Notes: a model not told the origin generated them from the letters alone. 64,000 bases of DNA from Diphasiastrum complanatum (GCA_029204225.1 CM055107.1:2497923-2561922); one strand, 5' to 3'. Shown: positions 20,650-34,485, numbered from the stretch's first letter. Program-made: numbers and translations.

Positions 20650-23605
20650 ATCGTAAAATAGAATCCTTATCAATCGATACTAAGCTCTCTCAAATAGAGC
20701 ACTATTAAATTATTATAAACAAATAAGAAAACTCTCATGACTCTATCTATCACTATCAACTCTCCTACAGAAGGATGTGATGGTGGTTTCATCATCTTTG
20801 GAACCATGTTGTCGAGTCATGTGTTTGTAATGAGGCTAAACAAGAGGTCTAGTCTGTTGCTGCTATTGCTATATCTGTCACCTACTTTGTCTTGTCCTGG
20901 AAACATGGCCTGATTTGATTTGCTGATGTTTGACATGATGTTGGTCTCTTATTGGAATGTCGATCTCTTCCTCTAATCTGTCCTTTGTATCGTCTGTCGA
21001 TCTCTGCCTACGTCTAGTAAAGAACTTTGTGATACTCATCTGGTATGTGTAAAAATATGACTCGGATAAGTCTCGTGTCAAAATCAGCATCTCTTATATC
21101 ATCGAAGCTACAACCTGGATCCTCATATGTAATCAAAGAGTGGAGTGTCATGGGTGTATCACCATCTAAGCATCAATATCTCCCCTTGATCTCATAGTAC
21201 ACTTGACATGTGAAGATGAAATGATCCTCGTCCTCAATCTCTCCAAGTTCTTAGAACTGCCAAACCTTGTCCTCTTAGGGTATATTATGAAGATGTCGTA
21301 TCTCGATACAAAGTTGATGTGATGATACTCTGAACTGTCTCAATATATACCTCAATCCTTGTGATGATCCTGTATCTAGTTATCTAGGGCAAAGACGACC
21401 GCCCACACAGTCGATCTCCATGAAACAAGATTCATAGTGAAGGGGTTTCACCCTAAGCTATCCATCCTAGACTCTATGCACATAAGATCTGTATATAAAC
21501 TGACGAATATAATGGAAGCGATGATATAGAGATACCAAGAGAGTTGAGTAGACGCACTACCTAGGAATACCACGAGAAATGATTTGACTATGCAATAGTC
21601 GTGAGGACATGAGAGCCACATAGGAGTATTTGGACTCACTACCATCCATCTGTGCCTGTCTTTGAATAAAAATAATGAGTCAAAAACACTACTTCTACTT
21701 GAAGTGGAAGAACTACAAAGTATACCGATATAATCTGACATGTCACCAAGGGCTTCGCACGAATCATCCATGAAAGCATAGTGATTTGTAGACGGGATAT
21801 ATCCGACCACTCTGAAGAAGTGAGACCCGTACACCAAGTCTCAGCTGCATACATGGCTGTTGGGGTGACCATAGTATCAAAAAGGTGACACTTACTTTAT
21901 GTACCGTCTGCAACAAAACCTCTCCAACTGAACCAAAGATGCATGTCCCTTTCCTAATCTGGCTAGGGCTGCCTATCTCATAGTGAAAGTTGGACCGGTG
22001 AAGAGGACCCCAGGATATGTGCATGAAGAGACTACCTCCAAAGGCTTACCATCCCATAAAAGCACCTGTCTTTGCATGAATGCTCATGAGGTATTGAAGA
22101 CCATAACTTTGGTCTTCTCAATGTTCACTGTCAATCCCCAATGTGAACAAAAAGAGCATTATACATCTAGATGTCTCTGCAATCCCCTCTCGACCGTGAC
22201 ATGAGTACCATCATCAACATGAAGCAGGATAGAGATCAGCAGATCACATAAAGTACAACCCTCCCCTCCATCTTGCACAATCAGCCTCTCCAATTCATCA
22301 GTGTAAACTCGAAACAGGGTAGGGGATAGTGAGCATCCCTGCTTCACTCCAATGGTACTATCAACTTGCGGTGTGATACCCTTCGCTGATTGGAAACAGC
22401 CTATCACTTTTTCATATAGTGCCATAACTGCCAATACCATGTCTGATTGGAAACCAAGGTCCTGTAATCGTTGGATAAGTAAATGTCTAGGAACAGAGTC
22501 AAAAGCCTTCCAGAAATCCAGAAAGTAGCAGTATACATGCTCTCGCCCGTTTCTAGCCTCCTCAATAATGGATCTCAGGATAAAAGTATGACTAGAAGTG
22601 GAGTAGTGAGTTCAGAAGCCTGCCTGCCCAAAGCATGTAGATATCTAATCTTTGATTCGCTGCTAATTGTTGACTGTCGGACTGATCCATATACTTTGGC
22701 CATAATGTGTTCGACCATGATAATGCAGTAGTTTCCTGGTTTCATGGGATTACCCCCTTGTGAATAGGATGTATGACATACGTCCACCATGAAGTGGGAA
22801 AGCCCTGAGAGATTGCATGGTTAAAGAGATCAGCCAAGATGGGGGAGAGTATCTCGTTTTTATAGGTCCTAAGAAGTCCTACTTCTAGATCCTCGATATC
22901 TCTTTCACGATGGGATTCTCAATGGCTTCGGTGCTCATGCTGGGTGAAAAAAGGCTGAAAGTTGAAGGTCAGGGTGAGATAATGATGGGAGAAGTAATGG
23001 GGATGGTATATAAAGTTTTGTCATACTCTATTCATATGTGTAAGTCGGCTAATGCGGGAGGTGGTGCTCGAGAAATGAATTCCCCCCATTAGAAGGAAAA
23101 GAAAGGGAAGCTGTAGAGTGCAAAGCCTTCACAAGAAAGGTGGATTTGTTTTCAATGGTGGAATCATATGGAAAATACTGTGGAAGGGAGATTAACGAGA
23201 GTGGTCAGAAAGAAGAGTACGCGTGATAGGGTGATCCCATGAGTTAGTCAACCACACTATGTCCACCACTATGTGGGTGACAGGTAAAATCAATAGATGA
23301 AGGCCACTGAGGTAGACCATTTAGAATGGCTAGCTCATACTTTGTAATAGGCCCATCCTCATCTGCAGAGTGCCTTGAATGCCCAGCTCATCATTGTCTA
23401 AAGCCCTGATACATATAGGATCCTAAATTGCTGCATGAAATGGTGTCTGTCGTGATCCTATCCTAGCATTAAAATCCCTCAATCAGAAAATCTGATGATA
23501 TCCATTGAAAGACTCGTATATGGTGACCATCTCGATCTGAGTATGAAGATGTGTCTAGTGGAAAATAGCACACAACGATGAAAGAGACGATGTGGATCAA
23601 GAAAC
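20650..23605 (-). pseudogene. LINE-B: decayed L1-like element
   Basis: From its 5' side (high coordinates): endonuclease remnants at about 23200-23605 (ELAILNGLPQWPS, HSVVDYLMGSP), early RT block near 22750-22850 (ISQGFPTSWW, PIHKGGNP), RT core 22440-22159 (STIGVKQGCSLSPTLFRVYT, then ILLHVDDGT in place of the usual YADD), and a zinc-binding C-terminus near 21180-21330 (DEDHFIFTCQVYYEIKGRY). It is the same family as LINE-A and LINE-C, with many stops. It keeps the early RT block that LINE-A has lost. Confidence 0.85.
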
Positions 23606-24430
23606 AAATGTTAAAGAATTGAGAATAGAAATAGAAAAGGATCTTTAAATCAAGGTTTACCAACCTAGGAATCCTCAATGGTCTTCTACAACTCAAAATA
23701 AATCAAAACCACTAACATGCATTCGACATGCAAGCAATTACGGCAATATGCAAGCAATCTGGAAAAATCAAAAGCCATGCATGCAACATGCATGGACTAA
23801 TACTTGCACATGCAAAAGTAAATTGCTTAGCAAATTGTAAATTTGTCGACATGCAATGAATAGATCACTTTTGAAGTGATCAGATCTGCTGGCTATGGAG
23901 GACAGCGAGCTAGCATTAATAAGCAAGAGATTCTACCACACAAGAGAGCAAAACACAATAGCATGTGAGAGAAAGATTTCTCCATCCAAAAAATGCGCCC
24001 ACTAGGAGGAGGAGGTCTCTTTTATAGATTAAGAGCAAACAATTTTGTGATGTACATGGCTTCCAAGTGTGAAAGTAGGTGTAGTAGGTGTCCCACATGC
24101 TAAGCATGCACTTTCTCTCTTCATGCAATGAGACTTGGCATGATTTGCCTTGGTCCACAAGTTTCCTAACTAGGAAAAATGCAGCCTCCTAGAACATGAA
24201 AAAATCATATAGTTGGTAGCATGTGAAATTGCCCCTAGGGTCCCATGTACAACTTATGGGCCTACTCAAGGTTAAAAGAAAACTTTACAATAAATTTTTT
24301 ATAATGTTTTACAAACTTGGAAAGCGTATTTGTACTTTGAGAGAATACAATGTTGCGCGACACAAATTTGCGTGGCACCAGAATACATGGTGAAATTGAT
24401 CCAAACTTAAACCATAACAACAAATTGGCC
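23606..24430. other. No gene; ATGCAT-rich patch
   Basis: The stretch near 23715-23870 is rich in GCATGC/ATGCAA words. There is no protein similarity. Confidence 0.4.
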
Positions 24431-26549
24431 TTATGATACATGCAAGAAAGTAATGATGAAGAGACTAGCATGAGCTTTACTCTTGACGAAGTCAAGGCTA
24501 TTACACTATGGATGCTGGTTAACGCCCAACAGAATTTCAAGGAAGTTGGACAAATTTTGCTAAGAGTCAAAGTTCAAGTATTCAACCCATCATCACGACT
24601 GACGAGGTCGATTGAGGAGTTAGGACTAGTTGCATGGGTGATGAGTTAGGGCTGCCACGCGCTATTGGTGTAAATTAAGACATGTCAGAATTCATGGAGA
24701 TTTTTGGTGTTAGAATTGATGAATGTCTAATGAATAAGATGGAAGTTTGGTTAATAGGTGGGAGCAAGAGAGGATGTTGGCCAAACGGTGGAGAGTGCCG
24801 CACGAGTGGAAAAACTTTCTACACTTGGAAAGAGTTCAAAACCACCATTGAGATAAAGTTTGCACCTTTCAATAAGGTCACAAGGGCTTGATAGAAATGG
24901 CTTGAGATGTAGGTAACATGATGTGTCAATATGCACTGTGATTCGTTGATGGTAATTCTTGACATGAACATTAGTCCTCAACAATGTATTTGTCATGTGT
25001 GAATGACTATTCAGAGGTATAGAAAATTGTCTATTTGTCTATATGCTAAGTCTATGTGTGGAACGGAGTGTTACGGTTTGGTATATGAACCATATGGCTG
25101 CCACAAAGGGAAAAACGCATGTGAACTTCTTGTCATTTTAAGCAATAATACAATTATTTTGCAAAAACCCACTAGTTGTGGAAGAACTGATTAGGTTGGC
25201 CAACACCTTGAAACACAAAGTTGTTTATTTGCGGAATTTGGAGATGGATAGTATGGAACAAGCTTCTGCTATTGAATAGAAGGCTTCCGTATTGCTAATA
25301 ACAAATGGCACGTAGAATGTTCAGAAAATATAATTGCTACATGCATGTGAGGTGTTTGATGACTCACCAAAGTCATTCCAAAAGTTCTACTAAAGTTGTT
25401 AAGAGAAAACCATGTTGACTTCGATGCTAGAATTTAAAGACACATTGTTAGTCTTGGTGATATACATCATTGTGCTTTAACAAAAAGAATTTCTCAACAT
25501 GTGTGTGGATCTGTGTTATTGAGCTATCAATATTTATTTTTATCCAACCTTGTGTTTTGTTGCATATGGATACAAATGTTTTTTGCATACTTCAAAGACT
25601 TGTACGACAACAAAGTTCCACACATATAGAAGAATGGTGGCAAGATTGGTACTTAGGGGATTGCAAGCTTTAAACTTCTTAGTCGAACGGTTGAGCTTGT
25701 CATAATTTATGATGATCAGAGAAGCAATGACAAGTCATGAGAAATGTGATTCAAGAGCTCCTCATGAAGGTTAGTCAAAGCGTTCAAGCTAAATTTTTGG
25801 TCTAGAAGTAAGTACTTTAAAGGGATAGGATAGTTTTCGCCAAAAGTGGGTAGAAGGCCTACATGGTCATGGTCATAACATAACTACATAAATTGCATTT
25901 TATCAATGTGGAATACTAGGCCTCCTTGTGAGGGACTATGGATCCACAGACAAGGGTGATAATTTAGGTGTAGATGACACTAGATTTATAGCAAGGTTAT
26001 AAATAAGGCAATGAAGGCCAAGTTAGAAAAAATGTACCAGAGCGTAGGCTTTCCTATGATGCAATTAGACATTATGCATCCAATGATACAGGCCTAAAAA
26101 GATCTGGTATCAGTTAGGGATGTAGTGGTACTTTTGTATACGACTCGTCATTGACTTCAGGACGCTCAAGTATACGTTGGAGTGGAACCAAACACAAAGA
26201 GGAGATACATGGTGAAGACATTCTTCCAAAGCTGCTAATGATGTCTTTTGCGTTGCAACTACGACATATGCTCAACTTGAAACAGGTAAAGTCTTGTCTT
26301 TTCTTTTTCATCTCTTGTACTCATCATGTTTCAAATCATCGTTTGATTCTAGTAGGAAATGAGGGAAATTATAGTAATGAGAGAGAAAAGAAAAATATGG
26401 ATGCTCTTTTGCTTTGATGTTTTTCCAAAATTTTTGCTTGTAGTTTTCCTCCCTGTCTCGTTGAACATACACTAAAGATAGTGCTTGATAGTAAACATGT
26501 GTTTAGGGCAACCTACTTACTATCTCAGATAGAAGAGGAAATTAAATAG
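24431..26549 (+). pseudogene. Probable 5' part of gypsy G4 (gag and protease region), very decayed
   Basis: Short frames such as GKTFYTWKEFKTTIEIKF (about 24800-24870) resemble the gag capsid pattern of gypsy elements. Most of 24900-26550 has no readable similarity. The assignment rests on position upstream of a clear RT remnant on the same strand. Confidence 0.35.
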
Positions 26550-27773
26550 AAACTAATTGAATATTCATGGAAATGTTGGATTTAACCCAATAATTCTCCT
26601 TCCAATGCTTCTATTTTGATATCATGGAAGAAGGATGGATCCTTTTTGCTTTGGTTTGGATTATAGAGGGCTAAGAAGATCATTTAACACATTCAAGCCT
26701 TATGCCTAGGATTGATGATGTTGATTGATATGCTGAGAGATGCTCGATACTTCTCCAAGATTGATCCAAGAATTGGGTACTGGAAGGTTGGATGCCTTCT
26801 AGACAAATTTCTACATTATCGACAAGTTTTGATTTACGATGAATTATGTCTTCTAAATTCATATTGATAAGTTTGTGGTCATGTTTTGGACGATCTACTT
26901 ATTTTTAGTGGGATATTGCATGAACAAGTTGTGCATTTGTGAGCTATTTCACAATCGTTACAAAATAACGAACTATATGTTAAGGAGTCTAAGTGATAGT
27001 TCCTTATATAAGAGGTTACCTTGAGCATTTCATTTCTAAGGATCAAGTGTATATGGTTCTACAAAAATTGGAGGTTAATCTTAACTAGACCATAACTCAC
27101 ACTGTTTGAGATGTGAAGCCTTTCCTTGGGATGGCCAACAAGGGCTACTCACACATTGCAACACTTTGGTAGGTCCGGCAAAAGAGGGTCTCAAGAATCT
27201 ACTCCTCGAGGATAAATGGGCAGCCCTGATGAGTAAGATCCCTTTGATAGCATGAAATGCCCATTGCCTTTGTGTTGCAAATAGTGTATCCAAGGCATTT
27301 TTCAAAAGAAAGCTAGTAACAAGACCATAGTTGTTGTGTTGAGTCAAGGTGGTAGATCTTGCACACCAACTCAAGATAGGGTTATATGCAATTATTGAAG
27401 GTAGGACATCACTCTGTCTACGGTGCTCAATCTACTATTCTACTGGTCACTTTATTTCAAAGTACTTATATGATTAGCCATATCAAAGCATTTCCATGGA
27501 CTTATTACTCATCTCTCAAGGAAAAAGAGGGGATATGATGCCTTGTGGGTTTCATCCCATAAAGACTAAGGTCCAAGAAGATGAGGTTTTGGATTAATTT
27601 GTGGAATAATTCTTCCATTCATACGAATTGCCATGCGTTATCGTGAGCCATTAGGACCCCAAGTTTATATCAACTTTTGGGGTGTGCTCGTCAAGTTGGT
27701 CAAAGACAAGACTTGCTATGAGTAGTGGGTACTACTCAAAGTTAGACGGGCAAATTAAATAGCTAATCCAAGT
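26550..27773 (+). pseudogene. Gypsy G4: decayed reverse transcriptase to integrase
   Basis: Readable blocks in order: LPRIDDV near 26705, FSKID-like and IGYWKVG near 26760-26790, HVLDDLLIFSG (RT active-site box) near 26880, FISKDQVYMVLQKLEVNLN then DVKPFLGMANKGYSHIATL near 27030-27165, SISMDLLLISQ near 27490, and KLDGQIK*LIQV near 27740. Stops are frequent. The integrase is cut at 27773 exactly where the G2 LTR begins, so G2 inserted into it. Confidence 0.8.
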
Positions 27774-28228
27774 TGTTGGGGGTTATAGTTATGGACTCGG
27801 CTCATTACATTCGCCGCGTCCATTTACATTTACTTTATTTTATGCATAAGCAGACCTTGGGCCCTTTTTTATTCATTAGTGACACTTAGACTATATGGTT
27901 GGCCTTTGGCTGTATTACTCATTATTAGGCCATTTGGACATACTACTGGAGAGTGAGGGCCTTCTTGGAGGGCGCACTATTTTCCCTCCCAGTTGGGCCC
28001 TAGCCACCGGAAGCTTCCTTTTAGGGCTTCCTCTTGGCTATAAGTAGGGAAACTGTGTCATTTGTTATTCAACTGATGATATTGATCTCTCTCTTTAGCC
28101 TCCTTAATCTCTCTCTTTCCTGCTTTCTAGGGTTAAGTCTTGCTTATGTGCTGCTTTCATAGCTTAAGTCTTGCTTATGTGATGCTTTCATAGCTTAGCT
28201 CTAGATCAGCTGTGGCTCTATTCGTAAC
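27774..28228 (+). repeat. Gypsy G2: 5' LTR
   Basis: It starts TGTTGGGGGTTATAGTTATG and aligns with 38138-38497 and with the G3 LTR pieces. A 27-30 bp tandem duplication (CTTAAGTCTTGCTTATGTG) near 28130-28190 is not seen in G3. The CTATAAGTAGGG word near 28040 is a likely TATA region. Confidence 0.88.
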
Positions 28229-28229
28229 T

Positions 28230-28243
28230 TGGTATCAGAGCAC
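28230..28243 (+). other. G2 primer binding site
   Basis: TGGTATCAGAGCAC, complementary to the 3' end of plant initiator-Met tRNA, immediately after the LTR. Confidence 0.9.
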
Positions 28244-28862
28244 TTTCCTGAGCACAATCTGGAAACTTTTTTTTTTTGCCTTGCCTTGCTCCTCCATCGC
28301 TGTTCCTACAGCTCCATTGCTGCCTTGACAGCCCTGCTCCTTCCACTCCTTCCTGTCCAGCACTCCCCCTGCCTTGCCCCCTCTCTTCCTTGCTGCCCAG
28401 CGCTCCTCCTCCTTCCTTCCATCGTTGTCCCTGCCTTCCGACCTGTCACTTTCATCCGATATTTTTCCAGTTTGCAGCCATCTTCCACAATCAGTTCCCA
28501 GACTGTCCAGCGCCCATCCTCATCCAAGAATTACCCAATTCCAACATCGTTTGCTATTCCAAACCGCCAAAATTCTTCAACCTGTACATCGCTGCCCCAG
28601 CACTTCCGACTTGTCACTTTTGCCTATTTTTTTCTCCGTTTCCAGCCATCTTTTACAGCTTATCATAAGGCTCTCCAGCGCCCATTCTTCACCACATTTC
28701 ACGGAATTCTGACTCCGTTTGATCTTTCAAATTGACATTTTTCCCCTGGCTGTAGCGCATTTTTACAACCTTCGTGTTTCCCACTTTTCAATTGTTAATT
28801 GCTGCCCTTTTTTAGTTGTGATAATATTGGTTGTAATAAGCTAATTTGGGGTGACGACAAGA
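28244..28862 (+). other. G2 leader
   Basis: C/T-rich untranslated region between primer site and gag. The open frames in it are compositional. Confidence 0.6.
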
Positions 28863-28904
28863 GTCCGCTCCCTCAAGTTTTCGTCTATTCCTTCCACTAT
28901 CATT

Positions 28905-29365
28905 ATGGCACATTCACCTACCCCGAGTGAGACTACTCAAGAAACCTTATCCGATCAGTTTCGTCGCATGGATGAGACCCTTTCTGGCCTCGTTCATCGC
29001 TTCGATATAGTTATGACGGGCTTTGCTACTATGCAATCACAGATTGATTCTTTACAGCCTCATGGTCCTGGCAAAGCTCCTGTTTTTCCTTCATTTGGGA
29101 CTCCCCCTCCATTGGGATTTCCATCTTCCTCTGCTAGTCCGCCTGGTGGTGGACCGTTTGTTCCACCTAACCCACCTCCTGGTTTCTTTTCACGTCCCCC
29201 ACTTCCTGAGCCACACTTTGCTCGAGACTTTCGTGATATGGTACAACTTGCTACCTATTCCGGTTCCTCTAATGGGAACTTATTAGAGAATTGGTTTGCT
29301 AAGCTTGACACATATTTTCAGATCTACCCTAAGACTGATCCTCAGAAGATCCAGTTGGCTGCTTT
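28905..29365 (+). pseudogene. Gypsy G2: gag, 5' part
   Basis: From ATG 28905 it encodes an N-terminal coiled region (LSDQFRRMDETLSGLVHRFD), a Pro/Gly-rich linker and the start of the capsid domain (NLLENWFAKLDTYFQIYP, DPQKIQLAAF). The reading frame is stopped by hAT-3, inserted at 29366, and picks up at 35049. Confidence 0.85.
29358..29365. repeat. Target-site duplication of hAT-3, left copy
   Basis: GCTGCTTT, identical to 35049-35056. Confidence 0.95.
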
Positions 29366-29445
29366 CAATGTTTCGAGGGCTTGTTTCGAAATGCGTTCGA
29401 AACGCGTTTGAAACGACTGGTTCTGGTTCGAAACGGGATTATTTT
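29366..29445. repeat. hAT-3 left terminal and subterminal repeats
   Basis: CAATGTTTC end followed by TTTCGAAAT, TTCGAAACG, TTTGAAACG and TTCGAAACG words within 80 bp, probable transposase contact sites by analogy with Ac. Confidence 0.75.
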
Positions 29446-30309
29446 TTTAGGGTTTTTTTTTTTTTGAATGTGTTTTTGAGGGTTTACACATGTCATAGAC
29501 AGTCTAGTAACAAGTAGATACATCCAATTTCATGAGAATGCTCTAGAGAATGCAATTCAAGAGGAGAAGCTGTAGTATCAGGATTCAGTATGCGGTCATT
29601 GCCAACTGGTCACGACTTAGTGCTCACTTGACACTTTCCTCAGTCAATTGTTGATATTGTCACACCATTCATCATACATATTACAATCTCAATTTTCAAA
29701 CATCCAGGAACTTCCAAAAATTGTAAAGTTTAAACAGTAAAGTTACAAACTAATAACTATTATCTATAGAAGTTAGAACTTTCAACTTTCAACTTACTAC
29801 TTACTACTTAGAAGTTACTAGTGAGTACTTACAAGTTTGAAGTTAGAAGTTACAACTTACAAATTACAAATTGCAATGCACTGACCAGTGACCACTAACT
29901 TGAAAGTAACTTCAAGTTGGCAGTGGGCACTAAGTTCTAACTTCTAAGTAGTAAGTAGTAAGTTCTAACTAGTATTAAGTAATAAGTAACTACTAACAAT
30001 TTTGAATATACAAATCAGACTTCAGTGAATCACAAATTACAAAAGTTTAAACTTTAAAGTTTAAAATAAACTGTAAAAGCAATGATGTTATCAATAATCA
30101 TGCTGCATAAATAACAAGAGTGTCAAGCGTGGCCTCGGCCCTCAAGGCTCAAGCCTGAGGCCCCATGAGTCTGAAGTCAACTGTCATATGTAAACAGTAA
30201 TATGTATAACTACTATGCTAGAGCCCTCAGCCTAGAGTATGCCACTAATAACTATCATCTATGATCTATGCTGAGCAGTGAGTGCCCCCCCTCAATGCCC
30301 ATCCAGGCT
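29446..30309 (-). other. hAT-3 3' flank with AAGTT/AACTT-rich low-complexity DNA
   Basis: No gene. 29760-30010 is built largely of AAGTT, AACTT, TACTTA and TAGAAGTT words. The same words are frequent in the introns of the gene. Confidence 0.6.
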
Positions 30310-33300
30310 CTAGCCTCTAGCTGCCCGCCTCGGACGCTGTCGTCGTGGAGGCACTGGCATGTCCTCAGGCTCAATGTCATCCTCCCCATCATCAGAGTCA
30401 CCCTCATCCTCCTCATCCGATCCCTCACCCTCAGTGGTGGATTCCTCATCTGACTCAGAGCTAGAGGGACTCTTAGAGGTGTCTGAGACTGCTGCATGGC
30501 TCGGGCCCTCTCCTGCGCTCCTGGTCCTGCGTGCTGCAGCTCGAGTGGTAGGCCCTGCGCAATGCACACAAGGAAATTGGAATCAGGACTTAGGCTCGAC
30601 TCTCGAGTCTCGACATGTCATATTACTTTTAAGTTTTAACTTACAATTTACAAATTACAAATTAGCAATTACAATTTACAATCTAGTAATCTACTATCTA
30701 GTATTTCTACAAAATTTCAAAGTACTGAAAGCCTACTAATGTAACGCAGTGAATCGGGGAATTGGGCATCGAAATCAACCTGCAGCTGCTAAGGCCTCCT
30801 GATGGAGTAGAGCATAGACATCCTCCTCCTCTTGTGATCTTGGTGGCAAGTCCGGAACCTTTGCCACATCGATCTCATCGGGATTAATCTACGAAAATTG
30901 AAATTAAACCAAGATCTTGATTCTCAATAGTAAGTACTGGTAAACGATTAAAAAAAAATAGCAAATTTGAAATGTAAATGTTGAAACTTGAAACTTGAAG
31001 CCTGAAGGTTCTAACTTCTTAGTGTAGAGTCTAGACTTTACTATCTAGACAAATCATGATTCATGGTACATACTAGACTCTATAGAATTCAGATTAATGA
31101 TTTAATCATGAATCATGATTCATTACTTGTATGGGCTCCCCAGTCTCTCTCAGCTTCTTCACAAGCCGTAGGTTGGCATGCACATACACCAACCTCTCCA
31201 GCTGCGCAGTAGAAAGTTTGTTCCTCCTCTTCGTATGAATCAGAGAGAACACGCTCCAATTTCTCTCACATGCAACTGCTGCGCAATCTTGTGAGAGGAC
31301 GTGGATGGCAAGTTTCTGCAACTTGGGAACATCATTGGCATACTTCATCCACCATGAAACAGCGCACAATTGCCCTTCCCTCAGCATGGCAGCTGCACGA
31401 CCGAAATCGAGGCGCTCGGTCCTGAACATTCAACATTCATCACCATTCAAATTTCAAAATATATTAGTAAATACTAAATGCTTACAAATTACTACTATTA
31501 AGTTTTAACTAGCAACTAGCTTAAGCCTTAGACTTCAAAGTTCATACATATTACATATACATACTACATAGATGAATACATATATGATATTACATACCTG
31601 GGTCCTGAATACATATTACAATTTACTAATTACATAGTACATAGTACATACCTGAATAAATTCAAGTCATCCATGAGTGCATCCTGATCCCTGGGATCAG
31701 GATAGATAGAGGCGACGTAGGAATGCCATCCTTGCCTGAGCTCTCGATCATGGAATTGATCCTCCGTCCTCCATAGTGGATGAAGCAAGCAAGCCACGGC
31801 ATGCAGAGGTTGATGGAACCACTGCCATCTGCCTAGAAATAGGCCCCTTACTTCTTCCAGCCTGCAAACAATCAGGAGTTAGGACTAAGGAGTGAAGTTT
31901 GAGGCTTGAGCATTCAAGTCTCAAGAGTCAAGATTCAAGAACTATTAAGTTTTAACTAAATTCTAATCATGAATGTCAATGAACAATGAACATTGAAGAT
32001 TCAAGAATCAACTTTGAAACTTTTAACGTAGTTACTAGACTCTAGTAATATACCTGTCAGGAGCCATGGTGGTGCAACTCTGAAGCTGCTCTCCCAGCTT
32101 ATCCATAAACTCATAAAGAAGGCCTAAGGTGGAACCCTCTCTATCAGTAAGGCGAAGCACGCTATAGATAGGCTGCATGGATATGACAATGGAGCGTGCA
32201 TCGTCCCAAAATGAAGTCCCCATCACGATCGCCTCAAATCTCCTGGCCTTGGCCTCTCGTGATCGGCCCCACTCTGCCCAATGGGGTGAAACCACTGTCA
32301 TCCTCAGGCTTCCATGCACTTTTACGAGCCGCTCCAAAACAATGAGCATATAGGCAAACCTAGGATGAAAATCATGAAATAAGATTTGTAATTGGTCATA
32401 GCCTATAGGCAACAAGCAAGCTATACTATATAGCAAAATTCAAATTCTATGAGCACTGAAACTTGAAGCTAAAACACAATTGCAATTTTCAAATCAAAAA
32501 ATTGGAAACAGGTTGTCAGGTTGGAAGTTGGAACTTGGTTACCTAGTGGGGGCAGGCCTCAAGAGATCCAAGGTGGAATAGGACCTGAAGATGCTCAAGA
32601 CCCTCTGTCTCTTGGTGACAAATCTCACCAAGAATCGTGCCATGTCTACAACCTCCTTGACCCAGGGTAATCTCCCATTGTCTTCAACTAGGAGGTCAAG
32701 ACAATGTGCAGCACATGGACTCCAGAAAATCCAAGGGTACTTCTCATTCACCATCTTCCCCATGGCAACACAATTGGACGCGTTGTCCGTGACAACCTGC
32801 ATTGGAATTCTGACAAAGGTCGAATCATAACTCATGAACAATGAACATTCACCATTGAGCATTCCGGAAGCAAATGCAAATGCAAATTGCAAATGTAAAT
32901 GGCAAGTGCAAATTGCAACGTTCAAAACAATAATCACGATTCACAAAATGTAAGTTGTCACTTGTAACTTACTAAGTTCTAACTTCAAACCTGAGAGCTC
33001 AATGTCGAAAGTTTTAAAGTTGAAACTTGAAAGTGGCAAGTGGCAAGTGCATACCTGGACAACATTCTCTTTTCCGACCTCCTCAATGGCCTGTGAGATG
33101 TACTCAAACAATCTCCTGCCATCCAATGCCATGCCTGGCTCCGACGTATCAATGGATCTCAAAAACATGGTGCCCGTGCAAGAAGACACCAATATATTCA
33201 CAAGATGGCGCCTCCTTGCATCGGTCCAACCATTTGATATTATAGTGCATCCAAACCTAAAACATTCGACAACACTTTCAAGTTTCAACTACTAAGTTGC

Positions 33301-34349
33301 AACTTGCAATTTGCAAATTTGGAGATTGAAATTTCAAAGTTAGAAACTTCAAACTTGAAAGTACTAATTTCTAAAGTAGTAAGTGGCAAGTGCAAAGGTT
33401 TTGAAGATGTAAGGTAACAGGTTACAGGTATACCTCGCCCATGACTTCCTAATGGGCTGTAGGTCAGCATCCACGGACTGCCGCTCAGCATGTAGCTCTC
33501 TCGTCCTCAGCTGCTCCATGGTCGGGCCCTCCCACTCAACACCGATACGAGATACTGCTCGCATCATATCCCTCCATGCAGGGGTCTGTGCCACATGAAA
33601 AGGGAGGTCACACAAGTAAAAGCACCTCCTAACAGCAATAGCAGCTGCATCCCTATGCGACTGCTGGAAGGTTGTCACAAAAACATTCTTGCCTCTCACA
33701 TGTCCTCGACCCCGTCCCCTAACAGTGCTACCAATAGCACTACTGCCGGCCCCACCAATTGGCACTACAGGAGTCTCTCCAGAAGAAGAAGGTGGAATGG
33801 ATGCTGCAGCGGAGCTAGTGCCGGCTACATGTGCTGGCTGCGATGGGGAATCTTGGCGCTCTGCCGCACCTGTAACAATAACATTGGTTTTACAACTTAC
33901 TACTAACTAGTTACGCAGCAGGCTTTAGGTGATAAATTATAGTCACTGGTCAGTGAGAGAGCTCAGGGAACAGTCACTAATTACTTAATACTCATTAGTA
34001 AATTGTAATCAAAGTTTAAAGTTATAGAATAAACTTTTAAGTTTTAGCTTTAGATCAAATTTCAAATTTTCAATCAATGTCATTGATCAAACAAGATTCA
34101 GGAATCACCTGTGCCTGAAGTAGTGGCAGGAGAGTCGTCCCCGATCCTGGCAATCCTCAGTGACTCTGGGGCTTGAGTGCAAACGGCGATCTCATATCCT
34201 CGAAGACGTAAAAGATGCGCCCTGATTCGAACGGGGCCACCTCCATAAGTGTTCCCGCAATACTTGCAAGTCCACTTCTTCGTGCCTGATGTGCCATAAG
34301 CTGAATTAAGGGTGACGTGATCCCATAAGGGATCCCGCTGTCTGGGCAT
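30310..34349 (-). CDS. hAT-3 transposase, nine exons, apparently intact
   Basis: Exons (minus strand): 34349-34109, 33869-33434, 33256-33055, 32796-32543, 32359-32054, 31861-31652, 31421-31127, 30888-30780, 30554-30310. All eight introns are GT-AG, the phases match at every junction, and the total of 2298 nt gives 765 residues by my count. BED-type finger in exon 1: W9, W26, C28, C31, H45, C57. Catalytic-type motifs: NGWTD (D238), VVTDNASN (D297), SPCAAHC (C321/H324 CxxH) and AVACERNWS (E602). Between them lie the conserved RWQWFHQPLHAVACLLHP block and the C-terminal dimerisation region (about 555-620). Residues from about 700 are Ser- then Asp/Glu-rich, followed by a basic end (PPRRQRPRRAARG). 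It should cut and rejoin DNA at hAT-3 ends in the nucleus. Activity is inferred from completeness only. Confidence 0.9.
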
Positions 34350-34485
34350 TGCTAATAGCTATCTAGTGTCAACAAAACAATAACTGTATTAAATTCAGAC
34401 TTCAAATTAAAAACTAATCCTAAATTCTAATTTCAAAACGGTAAACCTATGCTCTAAGTTCTAACCTCAATCTATCCTCAATCTA

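Noticed and set aside
28229-28735. Protein-coding gene in the G2 leader
   Set aside because: Pyrimidine-biased composition gives long frames in several phases. It sits between the primer site and gag, and the G3 leader shows similar non-coding sequence.
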